NCBI RefSeq assembly: GCF_019795295.1
Contig: NZ_JAIMCG010000010.1
Coordinates: 62,001-126,000 of the forward strand
Source of the DNA: Cupriavidus sp. AU9028
GTDB taxonomy: Bacteria > Pseudomonadota > Gammaproteobacteria > Burkholderiales > Burkholderiaceae
Length of the DNA: 64,000 bases
Direction: 5' to 3'
Position numbers and translations under genes: made by a program. Below the pieces are notes generated by a model that was not told where the DNA came from, searched no databases, and saw nothing but the letters and a program-made list of their open reading frames with translations. Shown one piece after another: positions 17,164 to 25,779 of the stretch; within the stretch, counting starts at the first letter, position 1; each line of letters begins with the position of its first letter.

Positions 17164-17193
17164 CTGGTGCATCGTCGGCCAAGGATGCACCAG
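17164..17193. promoter_or_regulatory. Perfect 10-bp inverted repeat with 10-base spacer
   Basis: CTGGTGCATC (17164-17173) and GATGCACCAG (17184-17193) around GTCGGCCAAG. It lies ~120 bp before the URC1 start and ~190 bp before the binding-protein start on the other strand. It could be an operator for a second regulator or a transcribed stem-loop; nothing in the sequence decides. Confidence 0.45.
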
Positions 17194-17274
17194 CACCCCG
17201 CCGGTTCCCGGCTCCGCGACGGGGAAAACGCCCATACCGCAATGGCATGCGCATTGCATACCATCGAAGTGAAA

Positions 17275-17292
17275 CCTGACCGTTTGGTCAGG
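17275..17292. promoter_or_regulatory. RutR-type operator upstream of the uracil-catabolism operon
   Basis: CCTGACC GTTT GGTCAGG is a perfect 7-bp dyad. Its core TGACCGTTTGGTCA differs from the known E. coli RutR consensus (TTGACCAnnTGGTCAA) at one core base. It lies 20 bp upstream of the URC1 start codon, and a RutR-like regulator gene is the fourth gene of the cluster. Uracil-responsive repression is inferred. Confidence 0.8.
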
Positions 17293-17312
17293 ATTTTTCG
17301 CCGAGGGGTCCC

Positions 17313-18547
<1,235 letters not shown>

Positions 18548-18551
<4 letters not shown>

Positions 18552-19861
18552 CCGAGCGAAAGACCGGCCTCGCGGCCGGGCAGAATTCCGATGGCACTGA
18601 CGCCAGGCGCGCAGGCTGGGCCCTGTGGGTCAGCGCCGAGCACCCGGCCTCCGACCTGCTGACGGCCGCCGCCGTGCGCTCGCGCAGCACCGCAGTCACC
18701 GAATTCGTCGCGGCGGGAGAATCGCCGTGGTTCAGCTGGCACCCCGAGCGCATCGCCGCGATCGCCGACTATGTGGTCGCCACCATGCGGCAGCGCTACC
18801 GCGGCCTGGATGTGCCGTATCACAGCCGCTGGCGGCATTTCGAGAGCGGCGGGGGCGGCGACAAGCTGGACCGCTGGGCCACGCTGTGCGAGCGGGCCGC
18901 CCTGGGCGGGGACGATCAACGCGAGGAGCGAGCGCGCATTGGCATCGATCTGACCATTCCGAGCGTGCTCCTCGATGCGGGCGCCGGCGCGGCGTGGCGG
19001 TACCGGGACGGCTTCACCGATCTGATGCTGACCCGCTCCGAAGGTCTGGGGGTGGCGAGCTTCGACCTGTTTGCACGCGGCGGCTTTTCGTCGACGCCGG
19101 GTGAGCCGCTGCGCGCGGACGCCGAGCGGCTGGCACAGCTCGATCCGTCCACGCTGGCGACCGCCTTCCAGGTGGCGCAGCACAACCCGCTGGTCGGCGT
19201 CGAGGGCCGCGCGACGCTGTTGCGGCGGCTCGGGCAGGTGGCGGCCGGCACGCCGGCGGTATTCGGCACGCCGGCCCGCCTGGGAAACCTGTTCGACTAC
19301 CTGAAGGACCACGCCGAGGACGGGCGCATCGAAGCGTCATTCCTGCTGCGTACGCTGCTGGTGGCCCTCGGTCCCGTATGGCCCGGGCGCATCGAATGGC
19401 AGGGCGTGCCGCTGGGTGACTGCTGGCCGCACCCCGCCAGTCCGGACGGATACGTGCCATTCCACAAGCTGACCCAATGGCTGGCGTACTCGCTGCTGGA
19501 GCCGCTGGAGGACGGAGGGCTGGAAGTGACCGGTCTGCATGCGCTGACGGGGCTGCCGGAATACCGCAACGGCGGCCTGCTCTACGACTTCGAATTGATG
19601 GTGCCGCGCGACCCGCAGTTCGCCAGCCACAGCCACCAGGTGGACGAGCCCGCGATCGTCGAGTGGCGCGCCATGACGGTGGTGGGGCTGGACCGCGTGG
19701 CGCAGGCGGTGCGAGAGGCCCTTGGCATGGACGAACGCACGCTGCCGCTGGCGCGTGTACTCGAAGGCGGAACGTGGGCGGCAGGGCGCCGGATCGCGGC
19801 CAGCCGGCGCGAAGGCGGCACGCCGCCCTTCGCCATCGACAGCGACGGCACGGTGTTCTGA
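18548..19861 (+). CDS. URC4: DUF1688-family protein of uracil catabolism
   Basis: A 437-residue DUF1688 protein. Recognisable family segments: LLTAAAVRSRS near residue 38, the VPYHSRWRHFE block, VLLDAGAGAAWRYRD (about 140), GLGVASFDLF and the C-terminal VDEPAIVEWRAMTVVGLDR. Members are known in yeast and bacterial URC clusters, where the gene is required for growth on uracil; the reaction it catalyses is not established to my knowledge. ATG overlaps the URC1 stop by 4 bp, so the two are translationally coupled. A strong GC hairpin follows its stop directly, which may reduce read-through into upp. Confidence 0.88.
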
Positions 19862-19863
19862 GC

Positions 19864-19886
19864 GCGGCGGCGCGCTGCGCCGCCGC
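19864..19886 (+). terminator. Strong stem-loop immediately after URC4
   Basis: GCGGCGGCGC, loop GCT, GCGCCGCCGC: ten perfect GC pairs starting two bases after the TGA. It is followed by TTGCCTGCGTTTCC, a weak T-rich tail. It may be a terminator or an mRNA 3' stabiliser separating URC1-URC4 from upp. Confidence 0.55.
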
Positions 19887-20005
19887 TTGCCTGCGTTTCC
19901 TTGCAACTGGATCGATTCGAAGCCGATTCCCCTCCCGGTTCTGCCTGTCGAGCGGTGCCGAGAGGTTTCCCCCCGCGATATCATCGTCTGGCAAGGAGCG
20001 CGACC

Positions 20006-20677
20006 ATGACCGAACTCAGCGCCGAGCACGGCGCCATTGCATCGCTCCCGGCTCCCGTGCTGGTGGTGGACCATCCGCTGGTGCAGCACAAGGTCACGCT
20101 GGCCCGCAATGAGGACACCACCACGGACAACTTTCGCCGCCTGGTCAAGGAAATCAGCCAGCTGCTGACGTACGAGGCCACCCGCGACCTGGCGATGGAG
20201 ACCGTGTCGATCCGCACGCCAATCGCGCAAATGCAGTCGCCGATGCTGTCGGGCAAGAAGCTGTGCCTCGTGTCGATCCTGCGGGCCGGCAATGGTTTTC
20301 TCGACGGCATGCTGGAGCTGCTGCCCGCGGCGCGCGTGGGTCATATCGGCCTGTACCGCGACCCGGACACGCTGGAGCCGATCGAGTACTACTTCAAGAT
20401 GCCGGACGACGTCCACGAGCGCCTCGTCATCGTGGTCGATCCCATGCTGGCGACGGGAAACTCGGCGGTCGCGGCGCTGAACCGCCTCAAGGAAGCGGGC
20501 GTGACCGCCCTCAAGTACGTCTGCCTGATTGCCTCGCGCCCGGGTTTGCGCGCCTTGCAGAACGCGCATCCCGAAGTGTGCATCGTCACCGCGGCGATCG
20601 ACGAGGAGCTGGACGAGCACGGCTATATCGTGCCCGGTCTCGGCGATGCGGGGGACCGGCTCTATGGCACGCGCTGA
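20006..20677 (+). CDS. upp: Uracil phosphoribosyltransferase
   Basis: A 223-residue UPRT (uracil + PRPP to UMP). The PRPP-binding loop is [16 protein letters not shown] (about residues 138-153), and the C-terminal uracil-binding segment reads [17 protein letters not shown], both diagnostic. The [12 protein letters not shown] block is also present. SD AAGGAG lies 7 bases before the ATG at 20006. Here UPRT is the URC6-equivalent that activates uracil before ring cleavage, rather than merely a salvage enzyme, because it sits between URC4 and a RutR-like regulator. The 144-bp gap to URC4 contains a hairpin; the 3' end overlaps the regulator gene by 14 bp. Confidence 0.95.
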   Translation: MTELSAEHGAIASLPAPVLVVDHPLVQHKVTLARNEDTTTDNFRRLVKEISQLLTYEATRDLAMETVSIRTPIAQMQSPMLSGKKLCLVSILRAGNGFLDGMLELLPAARVGHIGLYRDPDTLEPIEYYFKMPDDVHERLVIVVDPMLATGNSAVAALNRLKEAGVTALKYVCLIASRPGLRALQNAHPEVCIVTAAIDEELDEHGYIVPGLGDAGDRLYGTR

Positions 20678-21392
20678 CGCCGCGGTCCCGCTCGCAGCCG
20701 GCCGGGCCCGCGCCGCTGTCGCCACGCAGGGCGCGGCCACCCCGGCCGCGCGGCCCCGCTCGGCGCGGGCAGCGCCGGTTGGCCGTATCCGCCCGCAGAA
20801 CGAGACGCGCATCCTGCGCGCCGCGGAAGCCGTGTTCGCGCGCGCTGGTTTCAGCGGCGCCACCATGGCGGAAATCGCCTTGCGCGCCGGCATCCCGAAA
20901 TCGAATCTGCATTACTACTTCGGCACCAAGCACGCGCTGTATCAGGCTGTGCTGGCCCACATCCTTGGCCTGTGGCTGGTGCAGACCGACGTCATCAGCG
21001 CGGACCGCGCGCCTGCCGACGCCCTGGAACAATACATCCGCGCCAAGATGCGGCTCTCGGCGCTGTACCCGGATGCCTCGCGCGTCTTCGCCAACGAACT
21101 GCTGCACGGGGCGCCGCGGATCGCCGACGTGCTGCGCGAACCGTTGCGCGCGCTGGTCGAACACAAGGCCACCGTGATCCGCGGCTGGATCGCCTCGGGG
21201 CAGATGGCGGAGCTCGATCCCAGCCATCTGTTCTTCACCATCTGGGCGGCCACGCAGACCTACGCCGATTTCGAAGCGCAGATCTGCGCGGTCCTCGGTG
21301 TCGAGCACCTGTCCGCCAGCGACTTCGATCGCGCGACCGAACAGCTGGTGGCGCTGGTATTGCGCGGCTGCGGCGTGGCGTTGCGCAAGTAG
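20664..21392 (+). CDS. TetR-family regulator, RutR-like
   Basis: A 242-residue regulator. The ATG at 20664 lies inside upp and yields a ~40-residue Ala/Arg-rich extension before the HTH ([44 protein letters not shown], about residues 48-92). The C-terminal domain is the YcdC/RutR type: [47 protein letters not shown] closely follow E. coli RutR. RutR binds uracil and releases TGACCAnnTGGTCA boxes; a matching box lies before URC1. The long N-terminus is atypical and the real start might be later, but no better Shine-Dalgarno is visible. Confidence 0.87.
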   Translation: MARADAAVPLAAGRARAAVATQGAATPAARPRSARAAPVGRIRPQNETRILRAAEAVFARAGFSGATMAEIALRAGIPKSNLHYYFGTKHALYQAVLAHILGLWLVQTDVISADRAPADALEQYIRAKMRLSALYPDASRVFANELLHGAPRIADVLREPLRALVEHKATVIRGWIASGQMAELDPSHLFFTIWAATQTYADFEAQICAVLGVEHLSASDFDRATEQLVALVLRGCGVALRK

Positions 21393-21435
21393 CGCGACGG
21401 GCAGGCAGGTACGCCGCGGACCCTGGCGCTCGGCG

Positions 21436-21490
21436 CCGCCGTTCTTCTCCCCTCGCCCGCCTTGCGGGAGAGGGGCCGGGGCAGAGGGCA
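21436..21490. repeat. Interspersed GGGAGAGG-type palindromic repeat, copy 1
   Basis: CCGCCGTTCTTCTCCCCTCG, then CCCGCCTTGCGGGAGAGGGG and a GGGGCAGAGGGCA tail. The CTCCCCTCGCCCGC/GCGGGAGAGGGG part folds into a hairpin. Related copies occur at 23063-23115 and 23142-23191. REP-like elements of this kind are scattered in Burkholderiales intergenic DNA. Confidence 0.8.
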
Positions 21491-21543
21491 ACCTCCCCCT
21501 GCCAACCAACACTCTCGAACCACGACTCCCAACGCCAGCACCC

Positions 21544-22827
21544 ATGCTCGACCTGATCCTGCGCCACTGCACCCTCCCCGACGGCAGACGCGATATTGAC
21601 ATCGGCATTGCCGACGGCCGCATCGTCGCTGTCGCGCCTGCGTTGCCCGCACAGGCCGGCGAAGACATCGACGCCGCCGGCCAGCTTGTCAGCCCGCCCT
21701 TCGTCGACGCCCATTTCCATATGGACTCGGTGCTCTCGCACGGACTGCCGCGTGTCAATCTCTCCGGCACCCTGCTGGAAGGCATCGCGCTATGGGGCGA
21801 GCTGAAACCCGAGTTGACGCAGCAGGCGCTGGTCGAGCGGGCGCTCGCCTATTGCGACTGGGCAGTCGGACGCGGACTGCTGGCGATCCGCTCGCACGTG
21901 GATGTCTGCGACCCGCGCCTGCTCGCGGTCGAGGCGCTGCTCCACGTGCGCGAGCGCGTGCGCCCCTATCTGGAGCTGCAACTGGTCGCCTTCCCGCAGG
22001 ATGGCGTGCTGCGCAGCCCCGGCGCCCTCGACAATCTGCGCCGCGCACTCGAGATGGGGGTGGACGTGGTCGGCGGCATTCCCCACTTCGAACGCACCAT
22101 GGCCGATGGCGCGACATCGGTGCGCCTGCTGTGCGAACTGGCCGCCGAGCGCGGACTGCGCGTGGACATGCATTGCGATGAAACCGACGACCCCATGTCG
22201 CGCCACGTCGAAACGCTGGCGGCCGAGACAGTGCGCCTGGGCCTGCAGGGCAGGGTAGCCGGCTCGCATCTGACCTCGATGCACTCGATGGACAACTACT
22301 ACGTCTCGAAGCTGCTGCCGCTGATGCGCGAGGCCGGGATGGCGGCGATCGCCAATCCGCTGATCAATATCACGCTGCAGGGCCGGCACGACAGCTACCC
22401 GAAGCGGCGTGGCATGACCCGCGTGCCCGAACTGCTCGCCGCCGGCATCCCGGTCGCGTTCGGACACGACTGCGTGCTCGACCCCTGGTACGGCCTCGGC
22501 TCGGGGGACATGCTGGAAGTCGCTCACATGGGCCTGCATGTGGCGCAGATGACCGGGCAGGACGCCATGCTCGCCTGCTTCCGCGCCATCACCGACACGC
22601 CGGCGTCGATCCTCGGCCTGTCGGACTACGGCCTCGAGCCCGGTTGCCGTGCGGACCTGGTCCTGCTGCAGGCAGCCGATCCCGTCGAAGCGTTGCGCCT
22701 GCGCGCGACGAGGCTACTGGTATTGCGCGCGGGCAAGGTCATTGCCCGGTCCGCGCCGGCGCTGGCGTCGCTCGACCTGCCGGGGCGCCCGTCCTCGGTC
22801 GACTTTCGCAGACGCGCTGCCTTCTGA
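21544..22827 (+). CDS. codA: Cytosine deaminase (amidohydrolase)
   Basis: A 427-residue amidohydrolase, the same length as E. coli CodA. Metal and catalytic motifs in order: DAHFHMDS (HxH near residues 57-59), HCDETDD (His ~210, Glu ~213), SHLTSMHS (His ~242) and GHDCVLDPWYGLGSGDM (Asp ~308). These match CodA (GHDDVFDPWYPLG in E. coli) better than isoguanine or other deaminases. It converts cytosine to uracil and so feeds the URC pathway encoded just upstream. It starts 151 bp after the RutR-like gene, behind a REP-like repeat, and may have its own promoter. No cytosine permease gene is adjacent. Confidence 0.92.
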   Translation: MLDLILRHCTLPDGRRDIDIGIADGRIVAVAPALPAQAGEDIDAAGQLVSPPFVDAHFHMDSVLSHGLPRVNLSGTLLEGIALWGELKPELTQQALVERALAYCDWAVGRGLLAIRSHVDVCDPRLLAVEALLHVRERVRPYLELQLVAFPQDGVLRSPGALDNLRRALEMGVDVVGGIPHFERTMADGATSVRLLCELAAERGLRVDMHCDETDDPMSRHVETLAAETVRLGLQGRVAGSHLTSMHSMDNYYVSKLLPLMREAGMAAIANPLINITLQGRHDSYPKRRGMTRVPELLAAGIPVAFGHDCVLDPWYGLGSGDMLEVAHMGLHVAQMTGQDAMLACFRAITDTPASILGLSDYGLEPGCRADLVLLQAADPVEALRLRATRLLVLRAGKVIARSAPALASLDLPGRPSSVDFRRRAAF

Positions 22828-22923
22828 AAAAAGTTGAAGAAGGGGGTTGACGCGGGTGACGGCTCTCAGCATAATTGCGGTCTTCGCAACGCAGTAACGC
22901 CAGCAACAACGGCAAGCGAACAA

Positions 22924-23010
22924 GCCCAGGTGGCGGAATTGGTAGACGCACTAGGTTCAGGTCCTAGCGGTGGCAACACTGTGGAGGTTCGAGTCCTCTC
23001 CTGGGCACCA
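22924..23010 (+). tRNA. tRNA-Leu(CAG)
   Basis: Acceptor stem GCCCAGG/CCTGGGC, discriminator A and encoded CCA (23008-23010). Anticodon stem CTAGG/CCTAG encloses TTCAGGT, giving anticodon CAG (22958-22960). A long variable arm (GCGGTGGCAACACTGT) and the GGTTCGAGTCC T arm fit a class II leucine tRNA. It reads CUG, the dominant leucine codon in this GC-rich DNA. Confidence 0.97.
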
Positions 23011-23021
23011 AAATCCTGAAG

Positions 23022-23056
23022 AAAAGGCCGTTGGCATTGCCAACGGCCTTTTTTCT
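23022..23056 (+). terminator. Rho-independent terminator after tRNA-Leu
   Basis: AAAAGGCCGTTGGC, loop ATT, GCCAACGGCCTTTT followed by TTCTTTT. The stem is perfect and begins 12 bases after the tRNA CCA end. Confidence 0.92.
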
Positions 23057-23062
23057 TTTCCA

Positions 23063-23115
23063 CCGCCGTTCTTCTCCCTGGCCCCCTCGCGGGAGAGGGA
23101 CCGGCGCAGAGGGCT
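23063..23115. repeat. Interspersed GGGAGAGG-type palindromic repeat, copy 2
   Basis: CCGCCGTTCTTCTCCCTGGC, then CCCCTCGCGGGAGAGGGACC and GGCGCAGAGGGCT. It is a diverged copy of the element at 21436 and lies directly after the tRNA-Leu terminator, head-to-tail with copy 3. Confidence 0.8.
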
Positions 23116-23141
23116 ATCCGGGCCTGGGCGCCCGAGCGCCA

Positions 23142-23191
23142 CCGTTCTTCTCCCCTCGCCCGCTTGCGGGAGAGGGGGCGGGGGAGAGGGC
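23142..23191. repeat. Interspersed GGGAGAGG-type palindromic repeat, copy 3
   Basis: CCGTTCTTCTCCCCTCGCCC, GCTTGCGGGAGAGGGGGCGG, GGGAGAGGGCAA. It is nearly identical to copy 1 across the hairpin, lies 27 bases after copy 2 in the same orientation, and ends ~80 bp before tRNA-Arg. Confidence 0.8.
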
Positions 23192-23274
23192 AAGCGCCAA
23201 CCACGCCGCCCCCCGCGTCCGGACAAAAACCCCTTGCATTCTCCAACCACTGCGATACAATTGCGCCCTCGCGT

Positions 23275-23351
23275 GCGGCTGTAGCTCAGTTGGATAGAGT
23301 ACTTGGCTACGAACCAAGGGGTCGTGGGTTCGAATCCTGCCAGCCGCGCCA
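23275..23351 (+). tRNA. tRNA-Arg(ACG)
   Basis: Acceptor GCGGCTG/CAGCCGC, discriminator G and encoded CCA. The anticodon stem CTTGG/CCAAG encloses CTACGAA, so the anticodon is ACG (23309-23311), read as ICG after deamination. D arm GCTCAGTTGGATAGAGT and T arm GTGGGTTCGAATCCTGC are canonical. 77 nt. Confidence 0.97.
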
Positions 23352-23361
23352 CCCATGCAAG

Positions 23362-23393
23362 AAGGGGCTTCCAGTGATGGAAGCCCCTTTTTC
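23362..23393 (+). terminator. Rho-independent terminator after tRNA-Arg
   Basis: AAGGGGCTTCC, loop AGTGAT, GGAAGCCCCTT followed by TTTC, 10 bases after the tRNA. Confidence 0.92.
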
Positions 23394-23397
23394 TTTG

Positions 23398-23462
23398 CTC
23401 GCTTTCTCCCCTCGTTTTCTCCCCTCGCTGTCCCCCCTCGCTTTCTCTCCTCGTCTTCTTTC
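23398..23462. repeat. Five tandem 13-bp pyrimidine-rich repeats
   Basis: Units CTCGCTTTCTCCC, CTCGTTTTCTCCC, CTCGCTGTCCCCC, CTCGCTTTCTCTC and CTCGTCTTCTTTC follow without gaps. They lie in the 261-bp stretch between tRNA-Arg and the kinase/MarR genes, which otherwise holds only the terminator and the MarR-type operator. Confidence 0.85.
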
Positions 23463-23554
23463 CCGCATTGTCCTTGCCGCGTCCTTGCCGACAGCCTTTG
23501 CTGCCGGCGAAAGCAACTGCGCACCCCATCCGAAAGAAAAAGAAAAAGTTGCTA

Positions 23555-23576
23555 GATACTTGAGTATTCAAGTATC
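23555..23576. promoter_or_regulatory. Palindromic operator for the kinase/MarR operon
   Basis: GATACTTGA (23555-23563), GTAT, TCAAGTATC (23568-23576): nine perfect pairs with a 4-base spacer, 36 bp upstream of the P-loop kinase start. MarR proteins commonly bind such TTGA-n4-TCAA dyads, and a marR-type gene is second in the operon. Confidence 0.8.
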
Positions 23577-23612
23577 GTTCGGCTTGTCGCCACTGCCGCA
23601 ACAGAAAGCGCC

Positions 23613-24101
23613 ATGCCAAACGTCCATATCATCTTCGGCCCGCCCGGCGCGGGCAAAACCACCTTTGCCGCGGAGCTTGCGGAAGCGGCTGGCGCAGTCC
23701 AGTTCGGCATCGATCCATGGATGCAATGCCTGTACGGCGATGACCGGCCATCGCAACTGACGCTCGAATGGGCGCTGGCGCGCACGCGCCGTTGCGAAGC
23801 GCAGATCTGGCAGGTGGCGCGCCAGCTTCTGTCGCTCGGTGTCGACGTGGTGCTGGACCTTGGCGCAATGACCGCGCCCGACCGGGCCCGCCTGCGCGAT
23901 GCCGCCCTGGCGGCGGGAGGGATGCCGGTCTGCTACTTCGTCGACGCCGATTCGGCACTGCGGCGGCAACGCGTGATGGCACGTAACGTGGACAAGCCGC
24001 AGCAGCACGCCTTCGAGCTGACGCCAGCGATGTTCGAAGCGATGGAAGCGTATTTCGAGCGCCCCGCGGGGGCCGAGCTGGAGGGATTGGTTCATGTCTG
24101 A
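23613..24101 (+). CDS. Small P-loop kinase/ATPase
   Basis: A 162-residue AAA_33/zeta-toxin-like P-loop protein. Walker A is FGPPGAGKTTFA (residues 8-19). A DxD-like segment (GIDPWMQCLYGDDR, about 38-51) and VVLDLGAMTAPDRARL (about 88-103) follow, then the lid arginines RRQRVMARN. Such proteins phosphorylate small molecules (nucleotide sugars, antibiotics, gluconate-like compounds) but the substrate is not predictable. It overlaps the following marR-type gene by 8 bp. No antitoxin-like partner is present, so a toxin role is unsupported. Confidence 0.8.
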   Translation: MPNVHIIFGPPGAGKTTFAAELAEAAGAVQFGIDPWMQCLYGDDRPSQLTLEWALARTRRCEAQIWQVARQLLSLGVDVVLDLGAMTAPDRARLRDAALAAGGMPVCYFVDADSALRRQRVMARNVDKPQQHAFELTPAMFEAMEAYFERPAGAELEGLVHV

Positions 24102-24537
24102 GCGCAAGAACCGGCAGGGGGCCAGCGAGGCGGGCGCCGTCGACGTCTGTGTGCGCCTGGCGCGGGCGTTCGCCGATATCACCCGCTACGTCGACGCCAG
24201 GCTCTCCAATATCCATGGCATCGGCTTCAGCGACTTCATGATGCTGTACCACCTCGAGCGCGCGCCTGGCCAGCGGCTGCGCCGCATGGATCTGGCCGAG
24301 CAGATGGGGCTGAGCGCGTCGGCGGTAACGCGGGCCTTGCTGCCGCTCGAGAAGATCGGCATGGTCGCTCGCGAGTCCGATCCGCGCGATGCCCGGGTCG
24401 GCTTTGCCACCTTGACCAAGGCCGGCGCACGGGTACTGGCGGAGGCGCGCGCGACGGCCCAGGTGGCGTGCGAGGACGTGCTGGGGCAGGTGCGGATGGA
24501 TTGGGATGCGCTGGGCCGATTCTCGGCGCAACGGTAG
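24094..24537 (+). CDS. MarR-family transcriptional regulator
   Basis: A 147-residue MarR protein. The winged helix spans about residues 50-105: RMDLAEQMGLSASAVTRALLPLEKIGMVARESDPRDARVGFATLTKAG, where the final part is the family's DxRxxxxxLT wing. A Cys near residue 19 and another near 129 could serve redox sensing, but this is speculative. It is coupled to the upstream kinase gene, and the operator at 23555 probably mediates autoregulation. Confidence 0.9.
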   Translation: MSERKNRQGASEAGAVDVCVRLARAFADITRYVDARLSNIHGIGFSDFMMLYHLERAPGQRLRRMDLAEQMGLSASAVTRALLPLEKIGMVARESDPRDARVGFATLTKAGARVLAEARATAQVACEDVLGQVRMDWDALGRFSAQR

Positions 24538-24675
24538 CGGCGCCGGGCGGTAGCCGCCGGGGAGGGAGCGAGGAGGGGGGAAGCGCCGTCCGGCGGTGCC
24601 GGACAGCGGCGGGGACAGCGGCGGGGACAGCGGCGAGGCTACCGAAGCGCCCGCCGCGGTCCGCAGTACTGCGCC

Positions 24676-25647
24676 TTATTGCGCCGTGATCTTGCCCGTC
24701 TCGATCACTTCCTTCCAGCGCGCATATTCCTTAGCCTGGAACTTGGCGAACTCTTCCGGGGTATTGGCGACGATCTCCAGGCCGACATCCGTGAACGGCT
24801 TGCTGACCGACGGGTCCTTCAGTGCCTTGACGATGCCGTCATGCAGCCTGGCCTTGACGTCGGCCGGCAGGTTCTTCGGAGCCGCGAAGGCCTGCCACGA
24901 ATACACCTCCACGCCCTTGACGCCGCTCTCGGTCAGGGTCGGCACGTCCGGCAGCACCGGCGAGCGCATGGTACCGGTGACGGCGATCGGCTTGAGCTTG
25001 CCCGCGCGAATGTGCTGGATCACGGTGTTCACGTTCTGGAACGACATGTCCACCTGGCTGCCCAGCAGATCCTGGGTCGCGGGGGCGCCGCCCTTGTACG
25101 GCACGTGCAGGCCCTTGGTGCCGGTCTTCTGCCAGAACAGCTCGGCGGTCAGGTGGTCCGACGATCCAGCGCCCGAGGTGGCGAAACTGACGGTGCCGGG
25201 CTTTGCCTTGAGCATGGCCAGCACGTCCTGCACCGTGTTCACCTTCGGTGCCAGCGCGGGATTCACCACCAGCACATTGGGAGCCTGCACGGCCACGGTC
25301 AAATAGGTGAAGTCCTGCAGCGCGTCATAGGAGACACCCTTGATCAGATGCGGCGCGATGACCAGCGGTCCGAGCGACGTCACCAGCAAGGTATAGCCGT
25401 CCGCCGGGGCCCGGGCGACCTGGGCGGCGCCGATGGTGCCCGTGGCGCCAGCCTTGTTCTCCACCACGAACGTCTGCTTGAACTGGTTGCCCATGTGGTT
25501 CGACACCTGGCGCGCGACCGTGTCGGTGGCGCCGCCGGCGGGGAAGGGCACGATAACGTTGACCGGCTTGTCGGGCCAGGCGAACGCCGCCGAGCTTGCC
25601 ATCACGAGGCCGATACCAACCAGTTTGCTGATGACCTTGCGGTTCAT
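24676..25647 (-). CDS. Bug-family periplasmic solute-binding protein (tripartite tricarboxylate transporter receptor)
   Basis: A 323-residue TctC/Bug receptor. ATG at 25647 is preceded by AGGAG and gives a Sec signal (KLVGIGLVMASSAAFAWPDK). Family segments: VNVIVPFPAGGATDTVAR near residues 29-46, VENKAGATGTIGAAQVARAPADGYT (about 60-85) and the later FATSGAGSSDHL and HVPYKGGAPATQDLLGSQVDM. These proteins are hugely expanded in Burkholderiales. No TctA/TctB membrane genes adjoin. It follows glucarate dehydratase on the same strand after 132 bp, so a sugar-acid ligand such as glucarate is plausible but inferred. Confidence 0.9.
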   Translation of the reverse strand: MNRKVISKLVGIGLVMASSAAFAWPDKPVNVIVPFPAGGATDTVARQVSNHMGNQFKQTFVVENKAGATGTIGAAQVARAPADGYTLLVTSLGPLVIAPHLIKGVSYDALQDFTYLTVAVQAPNVLVVNPALAPKVNTVQDVLAMLKAKPGTVSFATSGAGSSDHLTAELFWQKTGTKGLHVPYKGGAPATQDLLGSQVDMSFQNVNTVIQHIRAGKLKPIAVTGTMRSPVLPDVPTLTESGVKGVEVYSWQAFAAPKNLPADVKARLHDGIVKALKDPSVSKPFTDVGLEIVANTPEEFAKFQAKEYARWKEVIETGKITAQ

Positions 25648-25779
25648 TGAAGTCTCCTGCTTGTTTGAATGGATAGCGAGTGCGGCTATCGTTTGATGCG
25701 AGGCCGCGCGCTCGCGCGACAGTCTCGGCCGGCCGCGTGATGCCGCGGAACGACCCGCGGCCGGCATGGGAAGCCGACG

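Noticed and set aside
23398-23462. Tandem repeat considered as a CRISPR array
   Set aside because: Units are 13 bp without spacers and there are no cas genes.
23613-24101. Zeta-type toxin of a toxin-antitoxin pair
   Set aside because: The partner gene is a MarR regulator, not an epsilon-like antitoxin, and the P-loop family includes many harmless small-molecule kinases.
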